This document shows, in pieces, positions 21,052-29,102 of a DNA stretch of 64,000 bases. The DNA comes from Clostridia bacterium. Lineage in GTDB: Bacteria; Bacillota; Clostridia; Christensenellales; Pumilibacteraceae. The stretch is taken from the NCBI GenBank assembly GCA_022793815.1, contig JAAWDP010000009.1, forward strand, positions 62,001-126,000. Reading direction: 5' to 3'. The translations under genes and the position numbers were made by a program. Position 1 is the first letter of the stretch. Each line of letters begins with the position of its first letter. The notes beneath the pieces were generated by a model. It saw only the letters and a program-made list of their open reading frames with translations. It was not told where the DNA came from and ran no database searches.

Positions 21052-21939
21052 ATGAAAAGCGTATTTACGAAAACGGCGGCGGCTTTGTGCGCGTTCATAG
21101 CAATGCTGTGCGCGCAAGGTTCGGCGTTCATAAAATGGGTCGAGTGCGATGTGAGTGCCGACGTTTTGAATAAAGTATACAACCTTTGCGTCAAATACCA
21201 CGGCACGGAAAAAGAGTTCGATTTTTCGCGCGGAGTGGCTTATGTCGCCACGCGCAACGGCAATAAATTTTCCAAAAAAGATTCCAAATATATAAAAGAC
21301 CTTACCGAAAATATAGAAAAAGGCGACCTCGCGGGCGCGTATGCCGACAATAAATATTTCAAATACCACTGCGAGGCTTACGGCGCGGTACTCGACGGTT
21401 TCGTCGGCGAGTATACCGACCGCGGCGGCGAAAAGAAATTCGGCATGAAAGCGTATTTCCCGATAGCCGCGGGACACTGGTACAATCACTACGACGATTT
21501 CGGAAACAGCCGCAGTTTCGGTTTCAAGCGCAAACACCTCGGGCATGACATAATGGGCAGCGTGGGCGCGCCGATAGTTGCCGTCGAGGAGGGCATAGTG
21601 ACCGAACTGGGCTGGAACCGCTACGGCGGCTGGCGCGTCGGAATAACCTCGCTCGATTCCAAACGCTACTATTATTACGCGCACCTGCGCAAGGGCAAAC
21701 CGTTTGCCGAGGGACTGGAAAAGGGCGCGCATATAGACGCGGGACAGTTAATAGGCTATCTCGGTATGACGGGCTACTCCGACAAAGAGGACGTCAACCT
21801 TAAAAACTGCGCGCCTCATCTTCACTTCGGCATGCAGATAATATTCGACGAATCCCAAAAAGACGGCAACGGCGAAATTTGGATAGATGTATACAATATA
21901 TGCCGTTTCCTTTCCCGCCACCGCTCCGACGGCGTATAA
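21052..21939 (+). CDS. M23-family (LytM) zinc metallopeptidase
   Basis: A 295-aa exported peptidase with a hydrophobic N-terminus (residues ~5-26). The LytM domain shows the zinc ligands HLGHDIMG (HxxxD) and the C-terminal HLHFGMQ, with the intervening GWNRYGGWRVGI and YYAHLRKG strands. It probably cleaves peptidoglycan stem peptides or cross-bridges, possibly during growth or sporulation. There is no ribosome-binding site; a weak -10 (CATAAT, 21037-21042) lies nine bases before the ATG, suggesting a leaderless mRNA. The last codons (Ser-Asp-Gly-Val-stop) are formed by the left arm of hairpin repeat E2. Confidence 0.85.
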   Translation: MKSVFTKTAAALCAFIAMLCAQGSAFIKWVECDVSADVLNKVYNLCVKYHGTEKEFDFSRGVAYVATRNGNKFSKKDSKYIKDLTENIEKGDLAGAYADNKYFKYHCEAYGAVLDGFVGEYTDRGGEKKFGMKAYFPIAAGHWYNHYDDFGNSRSFGFKRKHLGHDIMGSVGAPIVAVEEGIVTELGWNRYGGWRVGITSLDSKRYYYYAHLRKGKPFAEGLEKGAHIDAGQLIGYLGMTGYSDKEDVNLKNCAPHLHFGMQIIFDESQKDGNGEIWIDVYNICRFLSRHRSDGV

Positions 21940-22049
21940 ACGTCGTCATGCTGCGTTAAACGGATTTTTTCTCGGGGTCATTTACGGGGGTGTAAACTCG
22001 CCCACGAAAAAATCCGTATGCCTTGCCTGACTCGTTTCTCCGCCGTCTT
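21926..22049. repeat. Structured hairpin repeat, copy E2
   Basis: Outer arms GACGGCGTATAAACG (21928-21942) and CGTTTCTCCGCCGTC (22033-22047); middle stem CGGATTTTTTC (21961-21971) with GAAAAAATCCG (22006-22016), 11 bp perfect; apical stem TTTAC (21981-21985) with GTAAA (21992-21996). It overlaps the stop codon of the M23 gene. Together with E3 it fills the 410-base gap to the next gene, in which I see no other gene. Confidence 0.8.
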
Positions 22050-22051
22050 GC

Positions 22052-22173
22052 TTGACGGCGTATAAACGTCGCATTGCGGCGTTATACTGCGCGCCGCCTC
22101 GGTCACGTACGGGGGTGTACGCTCCCGTCGTCGGTGCTCGTATGCCTTGCACTGCTTGTTTATCTGCCGTCGG
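22052..22173. repeat. Structured hairpin repeat, copy E3
   Basis: In tandem with E2. Outer arms GACGGCGTATAAACG (22054-22068) and TGTTTATCTGCCGTC (22157-22171); middle stem GCGCCG (22091-22096) with CGGTGC (22132-22137); apical stem CGTAC (22106-22110) with GTACG (22117-22121). It is followed, as E1 is, by the segment GTACAATTATTAA. Confidence 0.8.
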
Positions 22174-22349
22174 TCGCCGTACAATTATTAAATGTCACTC
22201 CTCTTTTTTGTCCTCAGCCGAGCAACAGACGACGGAATCTCGGTTCTGTCTTTTTTGTCATTGTTTAAAAAATCGAAAATTCTTTGCATAAAAACCGTTT
22301 TTGCGAAAAATACTACCGTTACAATAAACCCTGAAAGGAGATTTTTCAC

Positions 22350-22748
22350 ATGAACGTAATGCTTAACGAAACACCTATGCCGCTTCCCGAACTCGAAGAA
22401 ACGTCCGCGCAGATTCAGGTACGCTTTCTCGATGCGGAGCAGGCGCCCTTTTACGGCATAGAAGACGAAACGCCCGACGGAGAAATCAAGCACAAACCCA
22501 AGCTTCCGCCGCGCAGACCGCAGCCCAAAGACGGCGCGACCGAAGTGGACGACGTGAAGGCTCGCTACGAGTCCATGAAAAAACAGCTCGACGAAAACTT
22601 CAAAGTCATGTTCGAACTCAAACGCGAACTCGACGCGGCGCAAAACCGTATGTCCTCCAAATGGGAAGAATATTACGCTTTGCAGCAGCAGTACAACAAG
22701 CAGCTTCAAAAGATAGTCGCGGCGTGGGTAACGGATACGCTGTATTGA
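22350..22748 (+). CDS. Hypothetical coiled-coil protein, 132 aa
   Basis: Not recognised. The N-terminal half is acidic and Pro-rich (ETPMPLPELEETS, KPKLPPRRPQPK). The C-terminal half is a charged amphipathic helix with heptad character (~residues 70-120: ARYESMKKQLDENF, MFELKRELDAAQN, YYALQQQYNKQLQK), so it probably dimerises. There is no signal peptide. AAGGAG lies at the right distance from the ATG. It is followed by the independently promoted ychF. Confidence 0.65.
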   Translation: MNVMLNETPMPLPELEETSAQIQVRFLDAEQAPFYGIEDETPDGEIKHKPKLPPRRPQPKDGATEVDDVKARYESMKKQLDENFKVMFELKRELDAAQNRMSSKWEEYYALQQQYNKQLQKIVAAWVTDTLY

Positions 22749-22767
22749 AAATACAAAGCCGATTTGC

Positions 22768-22796
22768 TTGCTAAAAGAAAGGAAATCATATATAAT
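22768..22796 (+). promoter_or_regulatory. Promoter of ychF
   Basis: TTGCTA (22768-22773), 17-base spacer, TATAAT (22791-22796). Directly downstream AGAGAGC (22797-22803) and GCTCTCT (22816-22822) form an inverted repeat before a T run (22823-22833). It straddles the likely start site, so it may be an operator or a weak attenuator. Confidence 0.65.
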
Positions 22797-22861
22797 AGAG
22801 AGCGAGAGAAATTTTGCTCTCTGTTATTTTTTTATGAGCAAAGACGGGAGGTCTTGTCGAT

Positions 22862-23953
22862 ATGAAACTCGGAGTGGTCGGTCTGCCCAACGTAGGCAAA
22901 AGCACGCTGTTCAACGCTATAACCGAAGCGGGCGCGGAGTGTGCGAATTATCCGTTCTGCACCATAGAACCCAATGTCGGAATGGTGGCTGTTCCCGACG
23001 AGCGCCTGGACGTTTTGGGCAGGCTTTACAATACCAAAAAGATAACTCCCGCGGTTTTGGAATTTGTCGACATCGCGGGTCTTGTCAAAGGCGCGAGCGC
23101 GGGGGAGGGACTCGGCAACAAGTTTCTTTCGCACATCAGGGAAGTGGACGCGATAGTCCACGTCGTGCGCTGTTTCGACGACCCCAATATCATACACGTC
23201 GACGGCAGCGTCAATCCTCTGCGCGACATAGATACGATAAATCTCGAACTTATACTGGCGGACATGGAAACCGTCAAAAAACGCCTTGACAAAGCCGAAA
23301 AACTTGTCAAGACGGGCGAGAAGAAATACGCCGAGGAAGCGGCGGTATGCAAAAAGATATACGACACGCTGGAAAGCGGCAAGTGCGCGCGCACGCTTGC
23401 GCTCACGGACGGCGAAAAAGAACTCGTGCGCGACTTCTTCCTGCTTACGGCAAAACCCGTGATATACTGCGCAAATATTTTCGAAAGCGACATCGGCTGT
23501 TCGGACAACGACCACGTCAAAGCGGTCAAAGCGTTTGCCGCCGAGGAACACAGCGCGGTAATAGTCATCTGCGCCAAAGTCGAGGAGGAAATTTCCCGCC
23601 TGCCGAAAGACGAGCGCGGCATGTTCCTCGAAGAGCTCGGACTCGGCGAGAGCGGACTTGCGCGCATAGTGAAAACCGGTTACGACCTTCTCGGACTCAT
23701 GAGCTATCTTACCGCAGGCGAAAAAGAGGTCCGCGCCTGGACGGTCGAGAAGGGCACGAAAGCGCCGCAGGCAGCAGGAAAAATCCACAGCGATTTCGAA
23801 AAAGGATTCATCCGCGCAGAAATAGTTTCCTACGACGACCTCGTATCCCTCGGCAGTTTCAACGCCGCCAAGGAAAAAGGCAAGGTCCGCAGCGAGGGCA
23901 AAGAGTATGTTATGAGGGACGGGGACGTCGTTCTGTTCCGTTTCAATGTCTGA
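22862..23953 (+). CDS. ychF: Redox-regulated P-loop ATPase YchF (Obg family)
   Basis: Universally conserved ribosome-associated nucleotide hydrolase of the Obg/OLA1 group, 363 aa as usual. Seen: G1 GLPNVGKSTLFNAIT, the switch region ANYPFCTIEPNVG, G3 VDIAGLVKGASAGEGLGN, a coiled-coil insert (residues ~130-190), and the C-terminal TGS domain ending KEYVMRDGDVVLFRFNV. The usual NKxD specificity motif is replaced in the family, giving ATP preference. GGGAGG precedes the ATG. argS follows 18 bases later, probably co-transcribed. Confidence 0.97.
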   Translation: MKLGVVGLPNVGKSTLFNAITEAGAECANYPFCTIEPNVGMVAVPDERLDVLGRLYNTKKITPAVLEFVDIAGLVKGASAGEGLGNKFLSHIREVDAIVHVVRCFDDPNIIHVDGSVNPLRDIDTINLELILADMETVKKRLDKAEKLVKTGEKKYAEEAAVCKKIYDTLESGKCARTLALTDGEKELVRDFFLLTAKPVIYCANIFESDIGCSDNDHVKAVKAFAAEEHSAVIVICAKVEEEISRLPKDERGMFLEELGLGESGLARIVKTGYDLLGLMSYLTAGEKEVRAWTVEKGTKAPQAAGKIHSDFEKGFIRAEIVSYDDLVSLGSFNAAKEKGKVRSEGKEYVMRDGDVVLFRFNV

Positions 23954-23971
23954 CACGAGGATAAAAAAGTC

Positions 23972-25657
23972 ATGGATTTCAAAAAAATCATAGCCGATTC
24001 GCTCAAATGCGATTTCATTTCCGCCGACGAGGCGTATTCGCTTTTGGGTCTGCCCGCCAATCCGCAGATGGGCGACTATTGTCTGCCGTGTTTCAAATTC
24101 GCTAAGGTTTTGAAAACCTCTCCGCAAGCGATTGCCGAGCAGGTAGCCAAAAGCGTTCAAAGCGAAAACTTCACCGTACAAGTCGTGGGCGGATACGTCA
24201 ATTTCCGCCTGGACAGGACGTTTCTCGCGAAAAGCGTGCTTTCGGATAAGTCTTATGACGGCGAAACTTTTCCCGAGGCAAAGCCGAACGGAAAAACGGT
24301 ATGTATCGACTATTCGTCGGTCAACATAGCAAAGCCGTTTCACATCGGACATCTGCTCACCACCGCGATAGGCGGCAGTCTGTACCGCATATATAAACGT
24401 CTCGGCTACAATGTCGTAGGCATAAATCATCTCGGGGACTGGGGTACTCAGTTCGGAAAAATGATTGTCGCGTTCAAGAAATGGGGCGACAAAGCGGACG
24501 TGGAAAAACGCGGAGTCAATGCGCTCGTCGAGCTTTACGTGCGTTTCCATAAGGAAGCCGAAGCCGACCCCGCGCTCGACGGCGAAGCGCGCGCCTGGTT
24601 CAAAAAGATAGAGGACGGCGACGTCGAGGCTACGCGGCTGTTCTCATATTTCAAAAACGTCACGCTCGAAGAAGTCAAGCGCGTCTACAAACGCCTCGGT
24701 ATAGAGTTCGACAGTTACAACGGCGAAAGCTTCTACAACGACAAGCTTTCCGATGTGGTTAAACTGCTCGAACAAAAAAAACTGCTCACCGAAAGCGACG
24801 GGGCAAAGGTGGTCGACTTGTCCGACTTCGATATGCCGCCGTGTCTTATTCTAAAATCGGACGGCGCGTCGCTGTACGCCACGCGCGATTTGGCTGCGGC
24901 TATCTACCGCAAAAACACTTACGGCTTCGACAAAAATCTCTATGTCGTGGCTTATCAGCAGAATCTCCACTTCAAACAGGTTTTCAAAGTCCTCGAGCTC
25001 ATGGGCTGCGATTTCGCAAAAGACTGCGTGCACGTGCCGTTCGGCATGGTATCTTTGGAAGGCGGCGGCAGTCTTTCCACGCGCAGCGGCAACGTGGTCT
25101 ATCTTTCCGACGTGCTCGACACGGCGGTTAAAAAGGCGAGGGCGGTCATAGAAGAAAAGAACCCCAAACTTGCCGACAAAGAAAAAACCGCCGAGCAGGT
25201 GGGCGTCGGCGCGGTACTTTTTATGGCATTGTCGACTTCGCGTATCAAGGACCTCGTTTTCTCTTACGACAAGGCGCTTTCCTTCGACGGAGAAACGGCG
25301 CCGTACTTGCAGTACACTCACGCGCGCTGCCGTTCGGTCCTCGAAAAGTGCGGCGCGGCGGATTTGAAAGATATAGATTATTCGCTGCTTACGGGCGACG
25401 CCGAAGCTGCGGTAATAACTCTTTTAAACAGATACGGCGCGGTTATAAACGACGCCGCGCAGAAGTACGAGCCGAGCATTCTTTCGAAATATCTCATAGA
25501 CCTTGCGCAAAGTTACAACGCATTCTACGTTTCCAACCGTATAGCAGGCGAAGACGCGGCGCTCATGAAAGCCCGTCTTAAACTCAGCGAGGCTGTGCGC
25601 AAGACATTGAAGGACGGACTGAATCTGCTGCTCATATCCGCGCCCGCAAAGATGTGA
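23972..25657 (+). CDS. argS: Arginyl-tRNA synthetase
   Basis: Class I synthetase charging tRNA-Arg, 561 aa. Seen: an N-terminal additional domain (residues ~1-85), the HIGH box as KPFHIGH within VDYSSVNIAKPFHIGHLL-type sequence, GYNVVGINHLGDWGTQFG, the STRSGN motif of the KMSKS-loop region, and the C-terminal anticodon-binding helical domain with YNAFYVSNRI. The class-typical length is slightly short but all domains are present. It follows ychF by 18 bases with a GAGGAT ribosome site. Confidence 0.96.
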   Translation: MDFKKIIADSLKCDFISADEAYSLLGLPANPQMGDYCLPCFKFAKVLKTSPQAIAEQVAKSVQSENFTVQVVGGYVNFRLDRTFLAKSVLSDKSYDGETFPEAKPNGKTVCIDYSSVNIAKPFHIGHLLTTAIGGSLYRIYKRLGYNVVGINHLGDWGTQFGKMIVAFKKWGDKADVEKRGVNALVELYVRFHKEAEADPALDGEARAWFKKIEDGDVEATRLFSYFKNVTLEEVKRVYKRLGIEFDSYNGESFYNDKLSDVVKLLEQKKLLTESDGAKVVDLSDFDMPPCLILKSDGASLYATRDLAAAIYRKNTYGFDKNLYVVAYQQNLHFKQVFKVLELMGCDFAKDCVHVPFGMVSLEGGGSLSTRSGNVVYLSDVLDTAVKKARAVIEEKNPKLADKEKTAEQVGVGAVLFMALSTSRIKDLVFSYDKALSFDGETAPYLQYTHARCRSVLEKCGAADLKDIDYSLLTGDAEAAVITLLNRYGAVINDAAQKYEPSILSKYLIDLAQSYNAFYVSNRIAGEDAALMKARLKLSEAVRKTLKDGLNLLLISAPAKM

Positions 25658-25661
25658 CGAA

Positions 25662-25880
25662 TCAGAACGAAGTGTTCGTGTTCGTTCCGGGGCATCCGCA
25701 GCGGCTGTTTTGATTGTTGGCGCAATTGCAGCCCGAATTGTTATTGCCGGCAGAATTGCACGATGATGCCAAAAGGGCGGCGATAACGGCGTCGTTTATC
25801 GAAGAAAAATCGCCGGTATCGCTGTTATTGGTAAGCAGAAGAACTATCATAAGCAAGCGGAATATATCGTCGGACGGCAT
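25662..25880 (-). CDS. Small protein with hydrophobic head and CxC-rich tail
   Basis: A 72-aa product. Residues 6-16 are hydrophobic (IFRLLMIVLLL); the tail is rich in Asn, Ser, Gly and Cys, with two CxC pairs in GCNCANNQNSRCGCPG. I do not recognise a family; similar small proteins occur near sporulation or stress genes, and the CxC pairs could bind metal. A strong GGGAGG ribosome site supports it as a real gene. It converges on argS, five bases away, and is transcribed divergently from an ArsR regulator, which may control it. Confidence 0.6.
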   Translation of the reverse strand: MPSDDIFRLLMIVLLLTNNSDTGDFSSINDAVIAALLASSCNSAGNNNSGCNCANNQNSRCGCPGTNTNTSF

Positions 25881-25915
25881 AAACGCGAAACCTCCCTATA
25901 ATACGGTTTTATTAG

Positions 25916-25957
25916 ATTATATGCTACAAAAGTCGACATTGTGACGGTGTTGACTTT
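25916..25957. promoter_or_regulatory. Divergent control region with ArsR-type operator
   Basis: Inverted repeat AAAGTCGACA (25929-25938) and TGTTGACTTT (25948-25957), nine matching pairs of ten. It overlaps the ArsR -35 box, and the minus-strand -10 TATAAT of the small CxC gene lies at 25916-25921. A bound repressor would block both genes. Confidence 0.65.
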
Positions 25958-25978
25958 TTCTTTTGTTTAATTTAGAAT
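25950..25978 (+). promoter_or_regulatory. Promoter of the ArsR gene (leaderless)
   Basis: TTGACT (25950-25955), 17-base spacer, TAGAAT (25973-25978). The ATG at 25985 follows after six bases and there is no ribosome site. Confidence 0.7.
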
Positions 25979-25984
25979 GGATAT

Positions 25985-26317
25985 ATGGAAGATAAAATTC
26001 TACTCGATTACAAAACGCGCAGTCTGGTGCGGCAGTACGATATGCGCGGCGGCAACTTGCAGTCGCTTGCGGACTTTTTCGGCGCGCTGTCGGATTCGAC
26101 CCGCATACGTATCGTATCCGCGCTCAGCATATCCGAAATGTGCGTCGGCGATTTAAGCAAACTTCTCGAAATAAACCAAACCACGGTGTCGCATCAGCTC
26201 AAATCCCTGCGCGTGCTCGGCATAGTCGACTACTACCGTCAGGGCAAAATCGTTTTCTACTACATAAAGAACAAATCCGTGCTCGACCTTCTTTCCGACG
26301 CTGCCGATTGCATTTAA
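25985..26317 (+). CDS. ArsR/SmtB-family transcriptional regulator
   Basis: A 110-aa winged-helix repressor. Seen: FGALSDSTRIRIVSALSI, the alpha-3 region EMCVGDLSKLL, the recognition helix INQTTVSHQLKSLRVLGIV and wing YYRQGKIVFYYI. Canonical metal sensors carry ELCVCD at alpha-3; here only one Cys of that pair remains, so classical arsenic/cadmium sensing at this site is doubtful and another Cys, a different site or a redox signal is possible. It probably represses itself and the divergent CxC small protein through the inverted repeat at 25929-25957. Confidence 0.9.
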   Translation: MEDKILLDYKTRSLVRQYDMRGGNLQSLADFFGALSDSTRIRIVSALSISEMCVGDLSKLLEINQTTVSHQLKSLRVLGIVDYYRQGKIVFYYIKNKSVLDLLSDAADCI

Positions 26318-26612
26318 CCGCCGCTGCTCACGCCGCCGTTTCATTTTTACATATATTCCTTTTACGCTTTATATACAGCCGCTTCATTGACATACAGCCA
26401 CGTCAATTTTACATAAGTCATTTCGTTTATTTCTTTTTTTGTCATTTCGAGCGCAGCCGAGAAATCCCATCCTTAATAGAACACACATGCGCATTTGCGC
26501 AGATGTGAACATGGGGAAAGCGCGCAAAACGTAAAAAGGGCAGGGAAGCGGACGCAGAAAAGCAGTTGCTTTTTGCGCTCTTTTGTGCTACAATAATTTC
26601 GGAGGCACAAGC
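26318..26612. other. Intergenic region with dispersed repeat, hairpin and ung promoter
   Basis: No gene seen. It holds a degenerate copy of the dispersed repeat (26441-26470), a hairpin CACATGCGCA/TGCGCAGATGTG at 26484-26505 without a T run, and a good promoter, TTGCTT (26566-26571), 17-base spacer, TACAAT (26589-26594), for the next gene. Confidence 0.6.
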
Positions 26613-27335
26613 ATGACAGTCATAGGAAACAAATGGGACGAAATTCTCGCCGAGCAGTACGCTCTGCCCTATTTCGAAACACTCATGGAAAAAATCAAAG
26701 CGGAATATAAATCGTTTACCGTATTTCCGCCGTTCGACCTTATTTTCGCCGCTCTCAAAACAGTAGACTACGACAAGGTGAAAGTCGTCATACTCGGACA
26801 AGACCCTTACCACGGCGACGGTCAGGCAAACGGCATGGCTTTCGCCGTAAACGACGGTATCGAGTTCCCTCCGTCGCTCAAAAACATCTACGCCGAAATC
26901 GAGAGCGACCTCGGCGTCAAAATGCCCAAGTGCGGCACGCTGCTGGGTTGGGCGAAACAGGGCGTACTGCTGCTTAACACCGTGCTTACGGTGCGGCGCG
27001 GTATACCGCAGTCCCACGCCGAACTCGGCTGGAAGATGTTTACCGACGCAGTGATAGACGCAATCAACCGCCGTGCTCAGCCGGCGGCATTCATACTGTG
27101 GGGCTCGAACGCTATTTCCAAACGGCAGCTTATAGACGAGCGTCACTTTGTCGTGACTTCGCCGCATCCCAGTCCGCTTTCGGCATACCGCGGCTTTTTC
27201 GGGTCGAAACCGTTTTCCGCGGTCAACGGCTTTCTTCGCTCGCAGGGCATGCGCGCGATAGACTGGGCAAACGTCGACGGGCGCGAGTATGCAAGCTATT
27301 ACAACTATCCGAAAGGCTCGATAAAAAGGTGCTGA
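26613..27335 (+). CDS. ung: Uracil-DNA glycosylase, family 1
   Basis: Base-excision repair enzyme that removes uracil from DNA, 240 aa. Seen: the catalytic water-activating motif GQDPYHGDGQANGMAF, LLLNTVLTV, FILWGSNA and the DNA-intercalating loop HPSPLSAYRGFFG, which together define family 1. I start at ATG 26613, preceded by GGAGG; an in-frame upstream ATG at 26583 lies within the promoter region. A terminator follows at 27353-27385. Confidence 0.97.
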   Translation: MTVIGNKWDEILAEQYALPYFETLMEKIKAEYKSFTVFPPFDLIFAALKTVDYDKVKVVILGQDPYHGDGQANGMAFAVNDGIEFPPSLKNIYAEIESDLGVKMPKCGTLLGWAKQGVLLLNTVLTVRRGIPQSHAELGWKMFTDAVIDAINRRAQPAAFILWGSNAISKRQLIDERHFVVTSPHPSPLSAYRGFFGSKPFSAVNGFLRSQGMRAIDWANVDGREYASYYNYPKGSIKRC

Positions 27336-27352
27336 TTTTCAAATAAACCGAA

Positions 27353-27385
27353 AAGGGACGGTCGTGCACAGCCGCCCCTTTTTCT
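27353..27385 (+). terminator. Terminator of ung
   Basis: AAGGGACGG (27353-27361) pairs with CCGCCCCTT (27372-27380) around a 10-base loop, with one mismatch, followed by TTTCTTT. Confidence 0.7.
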
Positions 27386-27417
27386 TTGCCGTTTTTGCGG
27401 AAAAGACGCGAAACCTC

Positions 27418-27528
27418 CGAGTACCCGTTTTTTTCGCAGTAAGAGCGAAATGCTCGGGTACTTCGACGGTTTCGACACGGTTGTCGAAATCCGCATAATA
27501 CTTTTCTAATTCGACATCGGCTGTCGAA
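27418..27528. repeat. Array of three inverted repeats
   Basis: AGTACCCG/CGGGTACT (27420-27427 and 27455-27462), TTTCGACA/TGTCGAAA (27470-27477 and 27482-27489), TTCGACA/TGTCGAA (27510-27516 and 27522-27528). The last two share the same arm sequence. They lie between the convergent ung and SpaA-like genes. Confidence 0.65.
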
Positions 27529-27567
27529 ACCCATGCAAACAAATTCCGACCCGCCGTCTTTTTCTTT

Positions 27568-27846
27568 TTAAATACCGTATTTCACTACCCGAATGGTGCC
27601 GCATTTTCGCGTGTTTACAAATTCCACAAGACGGTGCATCTTGTCGCCGCCTATCGCGACCTCCACGCATTCGTCGCTTTTTTCGTAGCCTTCGGGCGCG
27701 CAGACTTCTTTGAGAATGTATTTGCCGCAAGGCAGATTCTCAAACAGCAATTCTCCGCTTTCGTCCGTCACCGCACACGCGATTTCGTTTCCGCATTCGT
27801 CGCAGAGCACGAATTTTGCTCCGCACAGTCTTTTTCCTTCGCACAT
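27568..27846 (-). CDS. Stand-alone SpaA/Cna-B-like domain protein
   Basis: A 92-aa protein consisting of one prealbumin-like (SpaA/Cna-B) domain: GAKFVLCDECGNEI, the TDESGELLFENLPCGKYILKE strand pair and the family signature LKEVCAPEGYEKS. In pilins the first Lys, the Glu of LKE and the final Asn (here FVNTR) can form an isopeptide bond. Unusually there is no signal peptide or sortase motif, and there are nine Cys. So it is either cytoplasmic or a detached fragment of a larger adhesin. AAGGAG precedes the ATG. Confidence 0.75.
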   Translation of the reverse strand: MCEGKRLCGAKFVLCDECGNEIACAVTDESGELLFENLPCGKYILKEVCAPEGYEKSDECVEVAIGGDKMHRLVEFVNTRKCGTIRVVKYGI

Positions 27847-27926
27847 AATAAAACTCCTTTTTCCTTACGTATGTTTTTTTGCGCATACTTTTTTGCAAAA
27901 AATCCGTCCCACCTACAAACAATATA

Positions 27927-27955
27927 TTTACAAAAGCTCAAACATGTGATATAAT
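27927..27955 (+). promoter_or_regulatory. Promoter of the protease operon (leaderless)
   Basis: TTTACA (27927-27932), 17-base spacer, extended -10 TGATATAAT (27947-27955). The ATG at 27963 is seven bases downstream, with no ribosome site. Confidence 0.75.
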
Positions 27956-27962
27956 TGCAGTA

Positions 27963-29102
27963 ATGGAAAATCGTAACGTAGCCGACAACAGAAAATCGAA
28001 TTTCCGCTTTATCGTCACCGCGGTTTTATGCGCGGTTTCGATAGCGTGTTTTATTGCGTGCATCGTTGTCGCGTCTGTCGCAATAGCAAAACTCGACGGC
28101 GGCAAGACGCCCGTCGGCACGGATAAAGACTGCGCCTTCGAAACACTGTACGAAACCTATAAATACAATGCGGTGGAACTGCGCGTCGGCGACACATACG
28201 GAACGGGTTTTGTGTACGGCGTAGACGGCGGCGAGATGTATCTGTTTACAAACTACCATGTATCGGGCGGCGATGTCGGTCGTGTGCAGGCGCGCTTTTA
28301 CGGCACAAACGAATACGCGCATTACGAAACGACGCTTGTCGGAAAGCATGAAAAGTACGATGTCGCGCTTTTGAAAATTCAAAAGTTCCCTAAAAATCCG
28401 TATGTCGATTTGCGCAAAGACGGACTTGTCGCCGGGAAAGCGGCAGTGGGAAAGGAGATACTTTGCCTCGGAAATAATCTCGGACGCGGCATACAGGCGC
28501 AAAACGGCATAATTTCCGCGGACAGTTACGTGACCGACCCGCTCGGCGGCAGTCTGAGCGGAACCGATGTAATCGCTGTGATAAGCGTGTGCGCGCCGCT
28601 CAATTCGGGAAACTCGGGCGCGGCGGTTTACGATTCCGACGGCAAACTCGTCGGCATGAACAGCTGGCGCGCCGTAAAAAATGCGGCAGGCGAAGCGGTG
28701 GACGGCACGTGCTATCTGACCCCGGCAACCGTCATGGCGGCAATGTACGAAAACTTCGTCGGCAATGCGGCGACCGAGTGGGGCGGCTTTCCCTATGTTA
28801 CTATGAATACCGGCAATTACGGCGCGCTCTACATTCACGATATCGGAGCGGAACTCGCGTTTAAGAATTTCGAGCTGACCGTTACCGTAAAAACATATGA
28901 TTTGACCGTGCCGCTCGAAGACGGGGACGTAATAACCGAATTCGGCGATGTCGAAGTGAAACCCTGCAACTTCCCGTCGCTAATCGGCGAACTGTTTAAA
29001 TATTCCGTCCGCGGCAAGGGCAAACCTCTTCGAATTTCCGTCAAGCGCGGCGGCAGGGATTATGTTTTCGAAATCGGTAAATTAAAGAGGTTGGCGGCGT
29101 GA
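27963..29102 (+). CDS. Membrane-anchored trypsin-like serine protease (HtrA/DegP-like)
   Basis: A 379-aa protein with an N-terminal membrane anchor (residues ~14-40) and an extracellular S1C-type protease domain. The catalytic triad is visible: His ~99 in LFTNYHVSG, Asp ~133 in YDVALLKI and Ser ~218 in NSGNSGAAV. The last ~100 residues resemble a degenerate PDZ domain (DGDVITEFGDVEV). It probably handles misfolded or surface proteins. I choose ATG 27963 since the promoter -10 lies seven bases before it. The next gene starts within its stop codon, so the two are translationally coupled. Confidence 0.88.
   Translation: MENRNVADNRKSNFRFIVTAVLCAVSIACFIACIVVASVAIAKLDGGKTPVGTDKDCAFETLYETYKYNAVELRVGDTYGTGFVYGVDGGEMYLFTNYHVSGGDVGRVQARFYGTNEYAHYETTLVGKHEKYDVALLKIQKFPKNPYVDLRKDGLVAGKAAVGKEILCLGNNLGRGIQAQNGIISADSYVTDPLGGSLSGTDVIAVISVCAPLNSGNSGAAVYDSDGKLVGMNSWRAVKNAAGEAVDGTCYLTPATVMAAMYENFVGNAATEWGGFPYVTMNTGNYGALYIHDIGAELAFKNFELTVTVKTYDLTVPLEDGDVITEFGDVEVKPCNFPSLIGELFKYSVRGKGKPLRISVKRGGRDYVFEIGKLKRLAA

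Noticed and set aside
27339..27542. Minus-strand 67-codon frame between ung and the SpaA-like gene
   Set aside because: It runs through the ung terminator and the hairpin array, has no ribosome site and no recognisable features.
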